Positions 53,707 through 63,260 of a stretch of 64,000 nucleotides of DNA are shown here, piece by piece. The position numbers and the translations under genes are program-made. A model generated the notes under the pieces. That model saw only the letters and a list, made by a program, of their open reading frames with translations. It had not been told where the DNA came from and did no database searches. Origin of the DNA: CATQHD01 sp965202675 (GTDB taxonomy: Bacteria > Actinomycetota > Acidimicrobiia > Spongiisociales > Spongiisociaceae). Position 1 is the stretch's first letter, and each line of letters begins with the position of its first letter. The stretch is taken from positions 2,542,001 to 2,606,000 of the forward strand of contig OZ241842.1 of NCBI GenBank assembly GCA_965202675.1, read 5' to 3'.

Positions 53707-53820
53707 CTGCTCTCCGCCGGGCGCCTCCGTCCGTCGGTGGATACAGGATTAGTCCGGATGCGTGTTAGGATCGCGCCGGTGTCTGCTCCGCCCGATGCGC
53801 CCCGGTTGTTGACATAGGGT

Positions 53821-53847
53821 TTGATTAATCGGGGGGGGGGGTAGTAT
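53821..53847 (+). promoter_or_regulatory. Surface-protein promoter with poly(G)11 in the -35/-10 spacer
   Basis: TTGATT (53821-53826) and TAGTAT (53842-53847) are separated by AATC plus eleven G (53831-53841), a 15-base spacer. Two added G would give the optimal 17. A G tract at exactly this place controls phase-variable transcription in Neisseria porA and similar loci. A TTGACA at 53809-53814 is too far upstream to pair with this -10. Confidence 0.6.
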
Positions 53848-53938
53848 CAGGGATGTTTGCTGTAATCTGTGTGCCCTGGTCGGCGCTTGGCGGGCTGTGC
53901 TCTCCGGCGGCGGTCGGCAACTTACGGAGGAGGTCGCG

Positions 53939-56900
53939 ATGAGCAGGTTTCTGAGGAGCCGGGTTGCGGTGGGCAGGGTCGGGTTGGCTGTGTTGTTGGC
54001 GGCGGGGGTGTTGGCGCCGGGGGTTTTGCGGGGGGGGGGTTGGTTGCACAGACGACGACGGCGACGACGTTGCCGGTGGTTACGCTGAGTTTGGTTGATT
54101 CTTCGGATACTTCTACTGCGGTGACTGCGTTGGATGAGGACAGCGGTTCGAAGGCTTTGCAGTTGAAGGCGTCGGTGGCGTCGGCGCCGGGTTCTGGTTT
54201 GTCGGTGTCGGGTTCTTTGGCTTCGGGCGGTACGGCTACGATGGCGTCTTTGACCAGCGGGGCGTGTCAGAGCGGTGATGCTTGTTCCAGCGCTAGTTCT
54301 TTTAGTATTACTATTCCTGCGTCTGGTACGGAGGGTTTCTCTGTTGAGTTTACGGTTTATGTGCGGTCGGATACTATTACGGAGGATCATGAGACGATTG
54401 AGTTTACCGGTACGGCTTCCGGGTATACGGTGTCTTCGGTTAATCTGACTATTAATGATCAAGACCGAGCGATCAAGTTGAATCCTCCGTCGGATTTTAT
54501 ACTGCGGGAGCTGGGGGAAGGTGAAACTGCGAATAGAAACTATGGTCATGTATATAGGGGTAACCTGACGGCTGTTGTGGGCGGGGTGACGGATGGTGTG
54601 TTCACTGCTTCTACTTCTTCGACGTACAGCTCGGCTTTGTCGGGTATGCGGCTAAAGGTAGATAACGCGACTGCTACGCAGAACACAATTGACAGTGGCA
54701 GCTCTACTGCCGATGCTCTCCACAACGTAAACGACGATTTCAATGATCCTAAACATACGACGATAGCCGCCAATACTCTTTCCGGGACTTTCAGCGCCGT
54801 GTATGGCGGTAGCGGGACCTTCAATATAGCAGTTGTGAATGATAGGGTGGTGGAAGGGCCTGAGTATCTTGAAATCAGGGTTGACCGCCCGGGAGGGTGG
54901 ACCCACTATCGGACCCGGGTTTATATCAAGGATGCGAACAGTAGGGTGGATTTAACGGTGGATACCGACAGCGACGAGGACGGGAATCAGGATGTTTTGA
55001 CGGAGGGGGATTCCGTTTCGGGGGTGTCGGTGTCGGCGGCTTTTTGGAACGCGACTTCGTCGTCGCTTTCTTCGGCGACGACGGTTACTTTGTCGGTGGA
55101 TGAGAAGGCGTCGCCGGCGGCGGGTGAGGCGGGGGACGCTGATGTAGATTATGCTCCGTCGACACCGCTCACCCTTACTATTCCCGCTCCCGTATCCCCG
55201 CTCCCCGCGACGCCGACTGATATTCAAAAGGGGTTGAAGAGCAGCAATGGTACGTTGACGGGCCTGACGGTGATTGACGACACGGTGGTGGAAGGCCCGG
55301 AGACGCTGACGCTGGGCGGGACATTGAGTTTAGCATCCGATCACGCCGTTTCGGGTTCGTTGACGATCGCCGATGATGATGCTGATATTGATTTGGAGTG
55401 GTCCCGGTCGTGGGTGTTTGAGCAGGCGGGGACGCAGGCGGTTACGGTTACCGCGAGTTTCAAGGGTGCTACGTCGATTCTGACGGAGGCTACGGACGTG
55501 GCGGTTACGGTAGCGGGGGCGGGCGGGGCTACGTTGGCGACTTCGTGCACGAGCCTCACTGATGATGCTTGCACGAGTTTGACGGGCAACGAGGCGACGA
55601 TTTCGATTCCGATGGGTCAGACGTCGGCGAGCCGGTCGTTTACGGTGACGGCCCGGGATGACAGCACGGCCGAGTCGGGGGAGAGGTTGACGGTGTCGGG
55701 TACGGCGTCGGTGGGCGGTGAGTCGGTGACGGTGACGTCGGCGGATTTGCCGATCTTTGATGCGGGCAGGCGGGTGGTGTTGTCGTTTCATGAGGCGGTG
55801 AGCGGGGATCCTGTGTTGGCGGGGGTGGTGGAGGATGGGGGCGCGCAGACGGTGCGGGTGAAGGCCACCGCCGCGGCGGCGGTGTCGTCGGACACGACGG
55901 TGACGGTGAACGTGGGGGCTGCGGGGGGAACCGCGGTTCTGGGGCCGTCGGGGGATTACACCCGGGGCGGCGCCGGAACGGAAACGCTTACCATCGCGAA
56001 CGGGATGACGGTCAGCAACACGGCTGATGTTGTGCTCACTCCGGCGGTGGATGCGGTGGTGGAGGGGGCGGAGACGATCCGGTTTACGGGTGAGGCTTCG
56101 GGGTTTGTGGTCGCTCCGGCTGATTTGGACATCATTGAGAAGGTCGAGTTGGTGTTGAGTCAGTCGTCGGTGGGCGAGGGGGCGGGCAACGCGGGCGCGG
56201 CGTCGGTTACCGCCCGTTTCGCGGGGGCGACGAGCTCTGAGTTGACGGGCGTGACGGATGTGACGTTGTCGTTCGGAGCGGGCGAGGACGCGGAGGCGGC
56301 GGATTTCACTGCGCCGGGCACGGCCATAACGGTGAGCATCCCGGCTTCCGCCACCACGAGTTCGGCGTCGGCGTTGTCGGCTTTGTTGATCACGCAGGAC
56401 AGGTTCGCGGAGGGGGTGGAGAAGATAGATGTGGGGGGTTCGGCGGCGGGGTTCGGGGTGGATGGGGCGGAGTTGACGATTGACGATGATGATCTGGGGG
56501 TTACGTTGACGGCGGACACCGACGCCGCAACAAATAGCGTGTTTGAGAAGGCTTTGTCGGAGGGGGTGGCGCCAGCGGTGCGGGTGCGGGCTGTGTTTAC
56601 TGATGCGACGGTTAATGATTTGTCGTCCGCGTTGGAGGTGGGTGTTACGGCGGGGGAGTCGTCGCCGCGGTCCGCCCGGGGTGGGGGAGTTGATTTTACT
56701 GCCCCTTCCTCGCCGGTTGCGGTGTCTATTCCGACCGGGGGAGCTGTGGGGGGCAACTGGGCGAACCTGACAGGCCTGTTGGTTACCGACGACACTGTTA
56801 CCGAACCGGCGGAGACGTTTGTGGTTACCGGCTCGGTTACCGGGTTCAGCGACGCAACGGTTACTTCGGATACGTTGACGATCGGTGCGAGTGACACCGA

Positions 56901-59565
56901 CCTGGATATTACGGCGTCGCCGGGGACGGTGGCAGAGAGAGCTACTGCTTATGATGTTGAGGTTACCGCCCGGTTGGCGGGGGCTTCTTCGGTGTTGGCG
57001 TCAGCTACGGATGTGACAGTGGTCGTGGCGGCGGGGGACACCAACGGCGCGACGGTGGCGTCGTCGGTGTGTCCTGCGGCTACTGATGATGTTTGCACCG
57101 ATAAGACGAATAATACGTTTACGGTGTCGATTCCTTCCGGGGAGGTCACCGGGTCGGGGGTGTTCAAGCTGACCGCCCGGGACGACGGAACCGAGGAAAG
57201 CACTCCCGAGAAGGTGAAGATCAGCGGCTCGGCCACCGTGGCAGGGGAATCGGAGTCGGATTCGGTTGATATCAGTGTGGTGGACAGCGGCGTCACCCTG
57301 GCGTTCACCGACGGCGGGACGCCGGTGTCTGCGTTGGCTGAGGACAGCGGAACGACCACGGTCACGGTTACCGCCAGCCTGCCTTCTGGGATCAGCGTCC
57401 CCGCGGGCGGGCCGGCGGCGGTGTTGGGTATCAATCTGGCGGGCACCGCGACCGCGGACGAAGATAATACTTGGGCGGCGGGGGAGGATTATCGGGCTGT
57501 GTTCCCGCCCGGGGCGCCTGACGGCTACGACGCCGGTATCAGCATCCCTGCCGAGGGGAGTTCCGGCAGCGTGGATATTCGGATCACGGTTAATGATGAC
57601 AACGCCGACGAGGCGGCCGAGACGATTGTCTTCGACGGCGGCAGTGTGTCGGTCAACAGTGTTGATTATGACACGGTGGACGCTTCGCTGGCTTTGAACG
57701 ACAACGACGCTTCTCCCACCGTGATCGACCTCACCATCCTTGACGACGCGGACGGCGAAGCGCTCACCCAGGTTACCGAGGGCGGTTCGGACACCGTGGT
57801 GCGGGTCCGGGCCGCGTTCCAGGGAACGACTACCCGCTCCGCGGCTACCTCGGTGCCGGTAGTCGTCGGCACAACCGGGGAAGCTACCGAGGGAACCGAC
57901 TACGAAACAGTCAATGATTTCAGCGTAAGCATTCCTGCTTACGCGAGCAGCGGAACCGGAACCTTCACCCTCAAAACTGCCGGCGCACCATATGACGACA
58001 GCGATTTCGAGGGGCCCGAAACCCTGACCGTGGCGGGCGGAACGCTGGCTGGGTTCACTATCAACGAGGACACCCTCACCATCGTCGACGACGACCTGAC
58101 TATCACGTTGTCTGTTTCTCCCGATGAGGCGAACGAAGGCGCCGCCAACACCGACGTGACTGTCACGGCTGCCTACCCGACCGGCGGCAGCCTCACCGAT
58201 CCCCAGACGGTTGCCCTGACCCGGGGCGGAACTGCCACCTTGACAGCTGATTACACCCTCGCCGCCGCGTTTCCTGCGTCCTTGACCATCGCCGGCGGGC
58301 AGAGCAGCGTCTCCCAGACCCTCACCCTTGACACTGTTGTCGATGACACCATCGCCGAGGGAGACGAAACCATCCAAATATCCGGCACCCTGGCCGGGTT
58401 CACCATCGTCCCGGCCGAGTTCACGATCAAGGACAACGACACCGCACCCACCAGCATTGCCCTTTCGGTTAGTCCCAACCGCCTGAGCGAGGGCGCAACC
58501 AACCGCCGGGTTACCGTCACGGCCCGCCTCAACGGTTCCACGACCCTGCCGGATGCCACCCCCATCACCGTTGCTGTTCCCGCTTCGGGCAGCACCGCCG
58601 GTTCCGGTGATTACCGGATCACCAGCCGCCTCACCAGCCTGACCATCCCCGCCGCGTCCTCCACCGGCACCGGAACCTTTACCATCAGTATCAACACCGA
58701 CACCGCCGGTGAACCGGCCGAGCGGATCAACATCGCCGGAACAGCTTCGGGTTTCACTGTTTCCCCCGCCGTGTTGACCATTCCCGCCAACACCGCCCCA
58801 GCCCCCCCACCCCCGCCCCCCGCACCCACCGGAGGCGGCGGCGGCGGCGGTGGTGGCGGCGGCGGCGGTGGTGGAGGCGGCGGCGGCGGAGGCGGTGGAG
58901 GTGGTGGTGGGGGTGGTGCGCCCCCGCCCGCCCAACCAGCCCCGCCGGCAACACCGCCCGCCCCGGCGTGTGTGGGCCGGTTCTGCGACGAGGACGGCAG
59001 CGTCCACCAAGCCAACATCGAACGTATCGCCCAATGGCAGATCACCCTCGGGTGCAGCGCCACCGACCCCACCCTGTTCTGCCCCGGAGCCGACATCACC
59101 CGCCGGCAGATGGCCGCGTTCCTATACCGGGCCGTCTCCCAACGGTGGACCATCCAAGCCCCCGCAAGAGCCGAGCTCACCGACGTAGGAACCGACGCCT
59201 GGTACCGCACCTACGCCGACTGGGTCATATCCGTCAACGCGTTCACAGCCCCCCAAGGAGCGTTCAACCCCGGCGGGGTCGTAACCCGAGCCGATATGGC
59301 CATCATGATGATCGCCGCGTTCCCCCACCTCGAAGCCGTGGCCGAGCCCGAGGGCCTCTTCCAAGACGCCCAAAACGCCGACCCCGCCGTCATCCAAGCC
59401 ATCGAGGGCATGTACCAGACGGGAGTAACCCGAGGCTGCACCACCAGCCCCCTAAATTACTGCCCCGACCAGCCCGTAACCCGAGCGCAGATGGCGTCGT
59501 TCTTCGTCCGAGCCATCAACCAAGCTCCCACCACACCCCCCCAAACCGCCGGGAGCGGTTCCTAG
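53939..59565 (+). CDS. Giant Calx-beta-repeat surface protein with C-terminal S-layer-homology repeats; frame broken at a poly-G tract
   Basis: ATG at 53939, after GGAGGAGG, begins the signal peptide MSRFLRSRVAVGRVGLAVLL AAGVLAPGV. Ten G at 54030-54039 then throw it out of frame. With eleven G (or eight) it joins LVAQTTTATT and a protein of about 1,875 residues. It contains about a dozen Calx-beta-like repeats of 110-150 residues, each ending in a DDD/NDQD-like strand (IADDDAD, IDDDDLG, KDNDTAP). A 29-glycine linker (58831-58917) follows, then three S-layer-homology-type repeats with cysteines (TRRQMAAFLYRAV, VTRADMAIMMIAAF, VTRAQMASFFVRAI). It is probably exported, wall-anchored and adhesive. 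Codon use changes along the gene, suggesting mosaic origin. Confidence 0.75.
54030..54039. repeat. Poly(G)10 tract at the signal-peptide junction
   Basis: Ten consecutive G follow TTTTGC. The signal-peptide frame enters the tract and terminates 17 codons later in a run of Arg codons. The mature-protein frame is one base away. Tract lengths of 8 or 11 would be ON and 9 or 10 OFF. Confidence 0.9.
58831..58917 (+). repeat. GGN repeat encoding 29 consecutive glycines
   Basis: Twenty-nine glycine codons, mostly GGC and GGT with some GGA and GGG, form a flexible linker between the Calx-beta repeats and the S-layer-homology domain, bordered by proline-rich segments. The tract could vary in length in steps of three without breaking the frame. 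Confidence 0.9.
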
Positions 59566-59664
59566 AGAAGACACACCGATACACAACTCCGCGGCGGTTG
59601 CTCCGGCAAAAACCGCCGCGGAGAAAACCAACCCGACAGCGGCGCCGCAAAAGCCCCGCCCCTG

Positions 59665-59931
59665 TACGAAACACAGCACCGCATCGCCCCGATCCTCGAC
59701 ATCGCCGGTATCTTCGAAGATCCCCGGTACATCCACAACGAGACGGCGACCGCGGCGGAGGATCCGGTTCGGCCCGATCCTATGCAGAGCCTGATCGTCC
59801 GCCTTTTCCGCCGCCCCCGGAAGGTGCGTTCGACCGGGCCGTCGTTGGGCGGGCGCAACGCCGAGATACTGGGCGGGCTGATAGGGTACGGCGAGGCCGA
59901 GCTGCGGCGCATGGCCGACGAAGAGGTCATA
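59665..59931 (+). pseudogene. C-terminal remnant of a CaiB/BaiF-type CoA-transferase
   Basis: The frame reads HRIAPILDIAGIFEDPRYIH, VRPDPMQSLIVRLFRRPRKV and GPSLGGRNAEILGGLIGYGE followed by AELRRMADEEVI. This is the usual end of type III CoA-transferases, whose members have APVLDIAEIFEDP and GP-LGEHN-EVLGELLG. The N-terminal 300 residues are missing; the break lies close to the end of the surface-protein gene. The frame continues into the amidohydrolase gene, but that gene has its own SD and GTG. It marks a deletion or insertion junction. Confidence 0.7.
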
Positions 59932-59979
59932 GGATCCATACAGACGCCGCGGGTTTCGTACAGGAAGGAGACCAAGCCG

Positions 59980-60879
59980 GTGACCACGGTCGACTGTCAT
60001 CTCCATCTGACCGAGTCGGCCGAACAGGCCCCCCTCTGGTGGATGGAGGAGCTGTACCGGCCCTACGGCGGCGGTTACACCTGGACCGACGGCGAGGCGA
60101 TCGTGGGGATACTGGACCGGACGGGGGTGGACATCGGGATGGTCCAGGGTTCCGACCTCCGGCGCACCACCTACCACCCCGATTTTCCCGGCCTGCGCAA
60201 CCTGTACGTCCCCAACGAGTACACCGCCGAGCAGGTGGCCCGGTTCCCCGATCGGCTGGTGGGCGTGGCCAACATCGATCCGCTCCGGGACGTGCGGGCC
60301 GGGGTGATCGAGCAGCGGCGCTGCGCGGAGGAGTACGGGTTCAAGTCGTCGAAGTTCCTTCCCACCTACCAGAACTACTACATCGACGACCCGGATATCG
60401 CCCCCATGCTGGAGAGTTGCCTGGAGCTCGGCATCGCGGCCCATGTGAACACGGGGTACTCGCCGATCATCACCGCCGGGCTCAGGTACGGGCACCCGGA
60501 GCGGCTGGATGCGGTCGGCGTCCGCTACCGCGGCCTGCGGGTGCTCGTATACATCAACTTTCCCTACGTCGACGAGGGGATCGCGGTGGCGGCCCGCCAC
60601 CCGAACTTCTACGCCGACCTCGCCTATTTCGTCGGGGCCGGACCCGAGCCCCTGTTCGAGGCGCTCGACAAGCTCCGCAGCCTGGGGGCGCTCGACCGGG
60701 CGGTCTACGGTTCGGACAACAGCGACAAGGACCGCACCGGCGGGGGCCGGCGGATAGGCGCCGACCTCCTGGAGGAGCTGAACGGGGCGGCCGAGCGGCT
60801 CGGCCGGGAACCCTTCACCGAGGCGGACATCGAAGGCGTGGTGGGCGGGAACGCCCGCCGGCTCTACCTGCTGGATTGA
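59980..60879 (+). CDS. Amidohydrolase family protein (TIM-barrel metal hydrolase/decarboxylase type)
   Basis: The 299-residue protein starts at GTG 59980, nine bases after GGAAGGAG. It has the metal motif VDCHLHLTESAEQ (HxH) at its N-terminus, a second His in GIAAHVNTGYSP and the Asp in AVYGSDNSDKDR, as in the amidohydrolase-2 family. Members decarboxylate or hydrolyse cyclic acids. It lies 4 bases before a paralogous gene. The substrate is unknown; an amidohydrolase and a sulfatase follow, suggesting a catabolic cluster. Confidence 0.8.
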   Translation: MTTVDCHLHLTESAEQAPLWWMEELYRPYGGGYTWTDGEAIVGILDRTGVDIGMVQGSDLRRTTYHPDFPGLRNLYVPNEYTAEQVARFPDRLVGVANIDPLRDVRAGVIEQRRCAEEYGFKSSKFLPTYQNYYIDDPDIAPMLESCLELGIAAHVNTGYSPIITAGLRYGHPERLDAVGVRYRGLRVLVYINFPYVDEGIAVAARHPNFYADLAYFVGAGPEPLFEALDKLRSLGALDRAVYGSDNSDKDRTGGGRRIGADLLEELNGAAERLGREPFTEADIEGVVGGNARRLYLLD

Positions 60880-60883
60880 TTCC

Positions 60884-61804
60884 GTGCCGACCGTGGATGT
60901 GCTGCTCTATCTGACCGAGGCGGCCCGGCACGCCCCCGTCTGGTGGATGGAGGAGCTGTACCGCCCCTACGGCGGGGAGTACCGGTGGACCGACGGCGCC
61001 GCCCTGGTGAGGCTGCTCGACGAGGCCGGCATCGACGCCGGGCTGGCGCACGGGTCGGACATCCGCCGCACCACCCACCACCCCGGCTTCCCGGCGGAGC
61101 ACGAGGTGTACGTGCCCAACGACTACACGGCGGCCCAGTGCGCCGCCCATCCCGGGCGCCTGTACGGGGTGGTATGCATCGACCCGCTGCGCGATGTCCG
61201 TTGGGCGGTCGAGGAGATCGACCGCTGCGTCCGAGAGTACGGGTTCCGCATGATGAAGCTGCTGGCTTCCTACCACCATCACGATCCGGGCGACCGGCGG
61301 CTCGATCCGGTCTACGAGAAGTGCATCGAGCTGGACCTTCCCATCCACGCCCACACCGGTTTCACCCCCATCATCAACGCCCCGATCCGCTTCGCCCGGC
61401 CTGTGCTCCTGGACGAGCTGGGGATCCGCTGCCGCGAGCTCAAGGTGCTGGTCTACCTGGCCTTCCCCTACGAGGACGAGGGGGTCGCGGTCGTGGCCCG
61501 CCATCCCAACTTCTACGCCGATCTGTCCTACTACGCCGGGGGCGGCCCCCGCGATCTGTACCGGGTGCTGCAGAAGCTGAGAGGCCTCGGCGCGCTCGGC
61601 CGGGCGGTCTACGGGTCGGACAACAACGACAAATACAAGTCCGGGCCGGGCGGGGCGGCCTCCGAGATCTTCCTGGGGGTCAACCGGGTTGCGGACGAGC
61701 TCGGCGGGCCCCGTCTCACCCCCTCGGAGCTGGAGTCCATCATGGGCGGCGCGGCGGCCCGGCTGCTCAAGATTCCCGACCGCGTCCCCGGCGGGCGGAG
61801 ATAG
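60884..61804 (+). CDS. Amidohydrolase-family paralogue lacking the HxH metal motif
   Basis: The 306-residue protein closely parallels the preceding one along its length. Shared blocks include WWMEELYRPYGG, YGFRMMKLLASY against YGFKSSKFLPTY, and VARHPNFYADLSYY against AARHPNFYADLAYF. The N-terminal metal motif DCHLHL is replaced by DVLLYL. The later His (PIHAHTGFTP) and Asp (VYGSDNNDKYKS) remain. It may be catalytically altered or act as a partner subunit of its paralogue. It starts at a GTG 4 bases after that gene, pointing to tandem duplication and co-expression. Confidence 0.78.
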   Translation: MPTVDVLLYLTEAARHAPVWWMEELYRPYGGEYRWTDGAALVRLLDEAGIDAGLAHGSDIRRTTHHPGFPAEHEVYVPNDYTAAQCAAHPGRLYGVVCIDPLRDVRWAVEEIDRCVREYGFRMMKLLASYHHHDPGDRRLDPVYEKCIELDLPIHAHTGFTPIINAPIRFARPVLLDELGIRCRELKVLVYLAFPYEDEGVAVVARHPNFYADLSYYAGGGPRDLYRVLQKLRGLGALGRAVYGSDNNDKYKSGPGGAASEIFLGVNRVADELGGPRLTPSELESIMGGAAARLLKIPDRVPGGRR

Positions 61805-61820
61805 AACGGCGGGAGGCTTG

Positions 61821-63248
61821 ATGAACGGCGCGACGCGGGACTGCGACCTGCTCCTCACCGGCGGGTCGGTGGTCACCCTCGACGATGAAAGGCGGGTTCT
61901 CGAACCCGGCGCGGTGGCGATAACCGGCAACCGGATCTCCGCCGTCGGCCCGGTCGGGGCTCTAGAGGGCTGTCGGGCGGAGCGCACCATCGACTGCACC
62001 GGCCATGCGGTACTGCCGGGCCTGATCGACACCCACAACCATCTGTTCCAGGGGATGGCCCGCGGGCTGGGCGAGGGTATGCCGCTCTGGGACTGGCTCA
62101 CCGACTTCATGTGGCCTTTCTCGGTCTCGATCAACCAGGCCGAAGGGCGCATCGGCGCCATGCTGGGGGCGGTGGAGTCCCTCAAGGCGGGGACCACCGC
62201 AGTGGTCGACAACCACTACGCGCCCTCCGATCTGGACACCACGCTGGCGGTGGCGGAGGCCATCCGCGAGGTGGGGCTGCGGGGCGCGGTGGCGCGGGGC
62301 ATAACGGGGGAGGCGACCGGCATCGCCCGCCGGTACAACCTGGCCGGGGAGCTGTTCCGCTACTCCAACGACGAGGAAATAGAGATCACCCGGGCCGCGA
62401 TCGAGGCTTTTCCGGCCGGCGGACGGGTGGAGGTGTGGCCCGCCCCCCTCAACATCATCTACAACGACCAGGACCTGGTGCGCCGTTCGGTTGCGCTGGC
62501 CCGTGAAACGGGGGTCGGGTGGCACACCCACTGCTCGGAGCGGCTCGAGGACCCGCCGACCTATCTGGAGGAATACGGCGTCCGTCCGGTCGAGTGGCTC
62601 TACCGAGAGGGTCTGCTCGGGCCGGAGGCGACCATCGCGCACGGCATCTACCTCGACGATTCGGAGATCGAAGGCGTGGGGGAGACCGACACCGGGATCG
62701 CCTACTGCCCCATTTCGCATCAGTACATAGCCCTGGGCGTGATGAGGCTGGCGGACCTGAGGGCGTCGGGGGCGCCGATCGCGCTCGGCACCGACGGTCC
62801 GTGCTGCAACCACCGCCAGGACATGTTCGAGGTGATGAAACAGGCCGTCCTGCTGCAGCGCGTCCACACCCTCGACCCGACGATCAGCAACGGCGAGGAG
62901 GCGCTGGAGATGGCTGCCCGGGAAGGGGCCCGCTACGCGGGGTGGGACGCCGGGGTGCTGGCCCCCGGCAGGCTGGCCGACGTGATCGTCGTGGATATGC
63001 GCAAGCCCCATCTGACCCCCCGCCACCGCACCGTTTCGACCCTCGTCTACTGCGCCCGGGGGTCGGATGTGGTCCATTCGATCATCGACGGCGAGCTGGT
63101 GCTCGAGAACGGCGTATGCACCAAAGTGGACGAGGCGGAGGTCATGGCGGAGGCGCAGGCCCGGGCCGAGGAGCTGATCGACCGGGCCGGACTCCAGGGC
63201 CTTCTCACCCCCTGGCGGCGGGGCGGACCCGGCGGCGCGGCCGGTTGA
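61821..63248 (+). CDS. Amidohydrolase of the AtzB/TrzN/chlorohydrolase (cytosine-deaminase-like) family
   Basis: The 475-residue protein has the metal motif GLIDTHNHLFQGMARGLGEG, a GWHTHCSERLEDPPTY histidine, the ATIAHGIYLDD His and the GTDGPCCNHRQDMF Asp. The DUF-like beta-sandwich lies at both ends (DLLLTGGSVVTLDDERRVLE and PGRLADVIVVDMRKP). Relatives deaminate or dechlorinate triazines, guanine, S-adenosylhomocysteine and similar compounds. It follows the amidohydrolase pair by 16 bases and starts after GGGAGG. The substrate cannot be read from the sequence. Confidence 0.85.
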   Translation: MNGATRDCDLLLTGGSVVTLDDERRVLEPGAVAITGNRISAVGPVGALEGCRAERTIDCTGHAVLPGLIDTHNHLFQGMARGLGEGMPLWDWLTDFMWPFSVSINQAEGRIGAMLGAVESLKAGTTAVVDNHYAPSDLDTTLAVAEAIREVGLRGAVARGITGEATGIARRYNLAGELFRYSNDEEIEITRAAIEAFPAGGRVEVWPAPLNIIYNDQDLVRRSVALARETGVGWHTHCSERLEDPPTYLEEYGVRPVEWLYREGLLGPEATIAHGIYLDDSEIEGVGETDTGIAYCPISHQYIALGVMRLADLRASGAPIALGTDGPCCNHRQDMFEVMKQAVLLQRVHTLDPTISNGEEALEMAAREGARYAGWDAGVLAPGRLADVIVVDMRKPHLTPRHRTVSTLVYCARGSDVVHSIIDGELVLENGVCTKVDEAEVMAEAQARAEELIDRAGLQGLLTPWRRGGPGGAAG

Positions 63249-63260
63249 AGGGCGGGCCGC

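Noticed and set aside
53809..53814. Consensus TTGACA upstream of the poly-G promoter
   Set aside because: It is 27 bases from the TAGTAT box, too far for a normal sigma-70 promoter; TTGATT at 53821 fits better.
53749..54549. Arg-rich open frame on the minus strand opposite the start of the surface-protein gene
   Set aside because: Low-complexity Arg/Thr content mirrors the G/T-rich coding strand; no SD and no family features.
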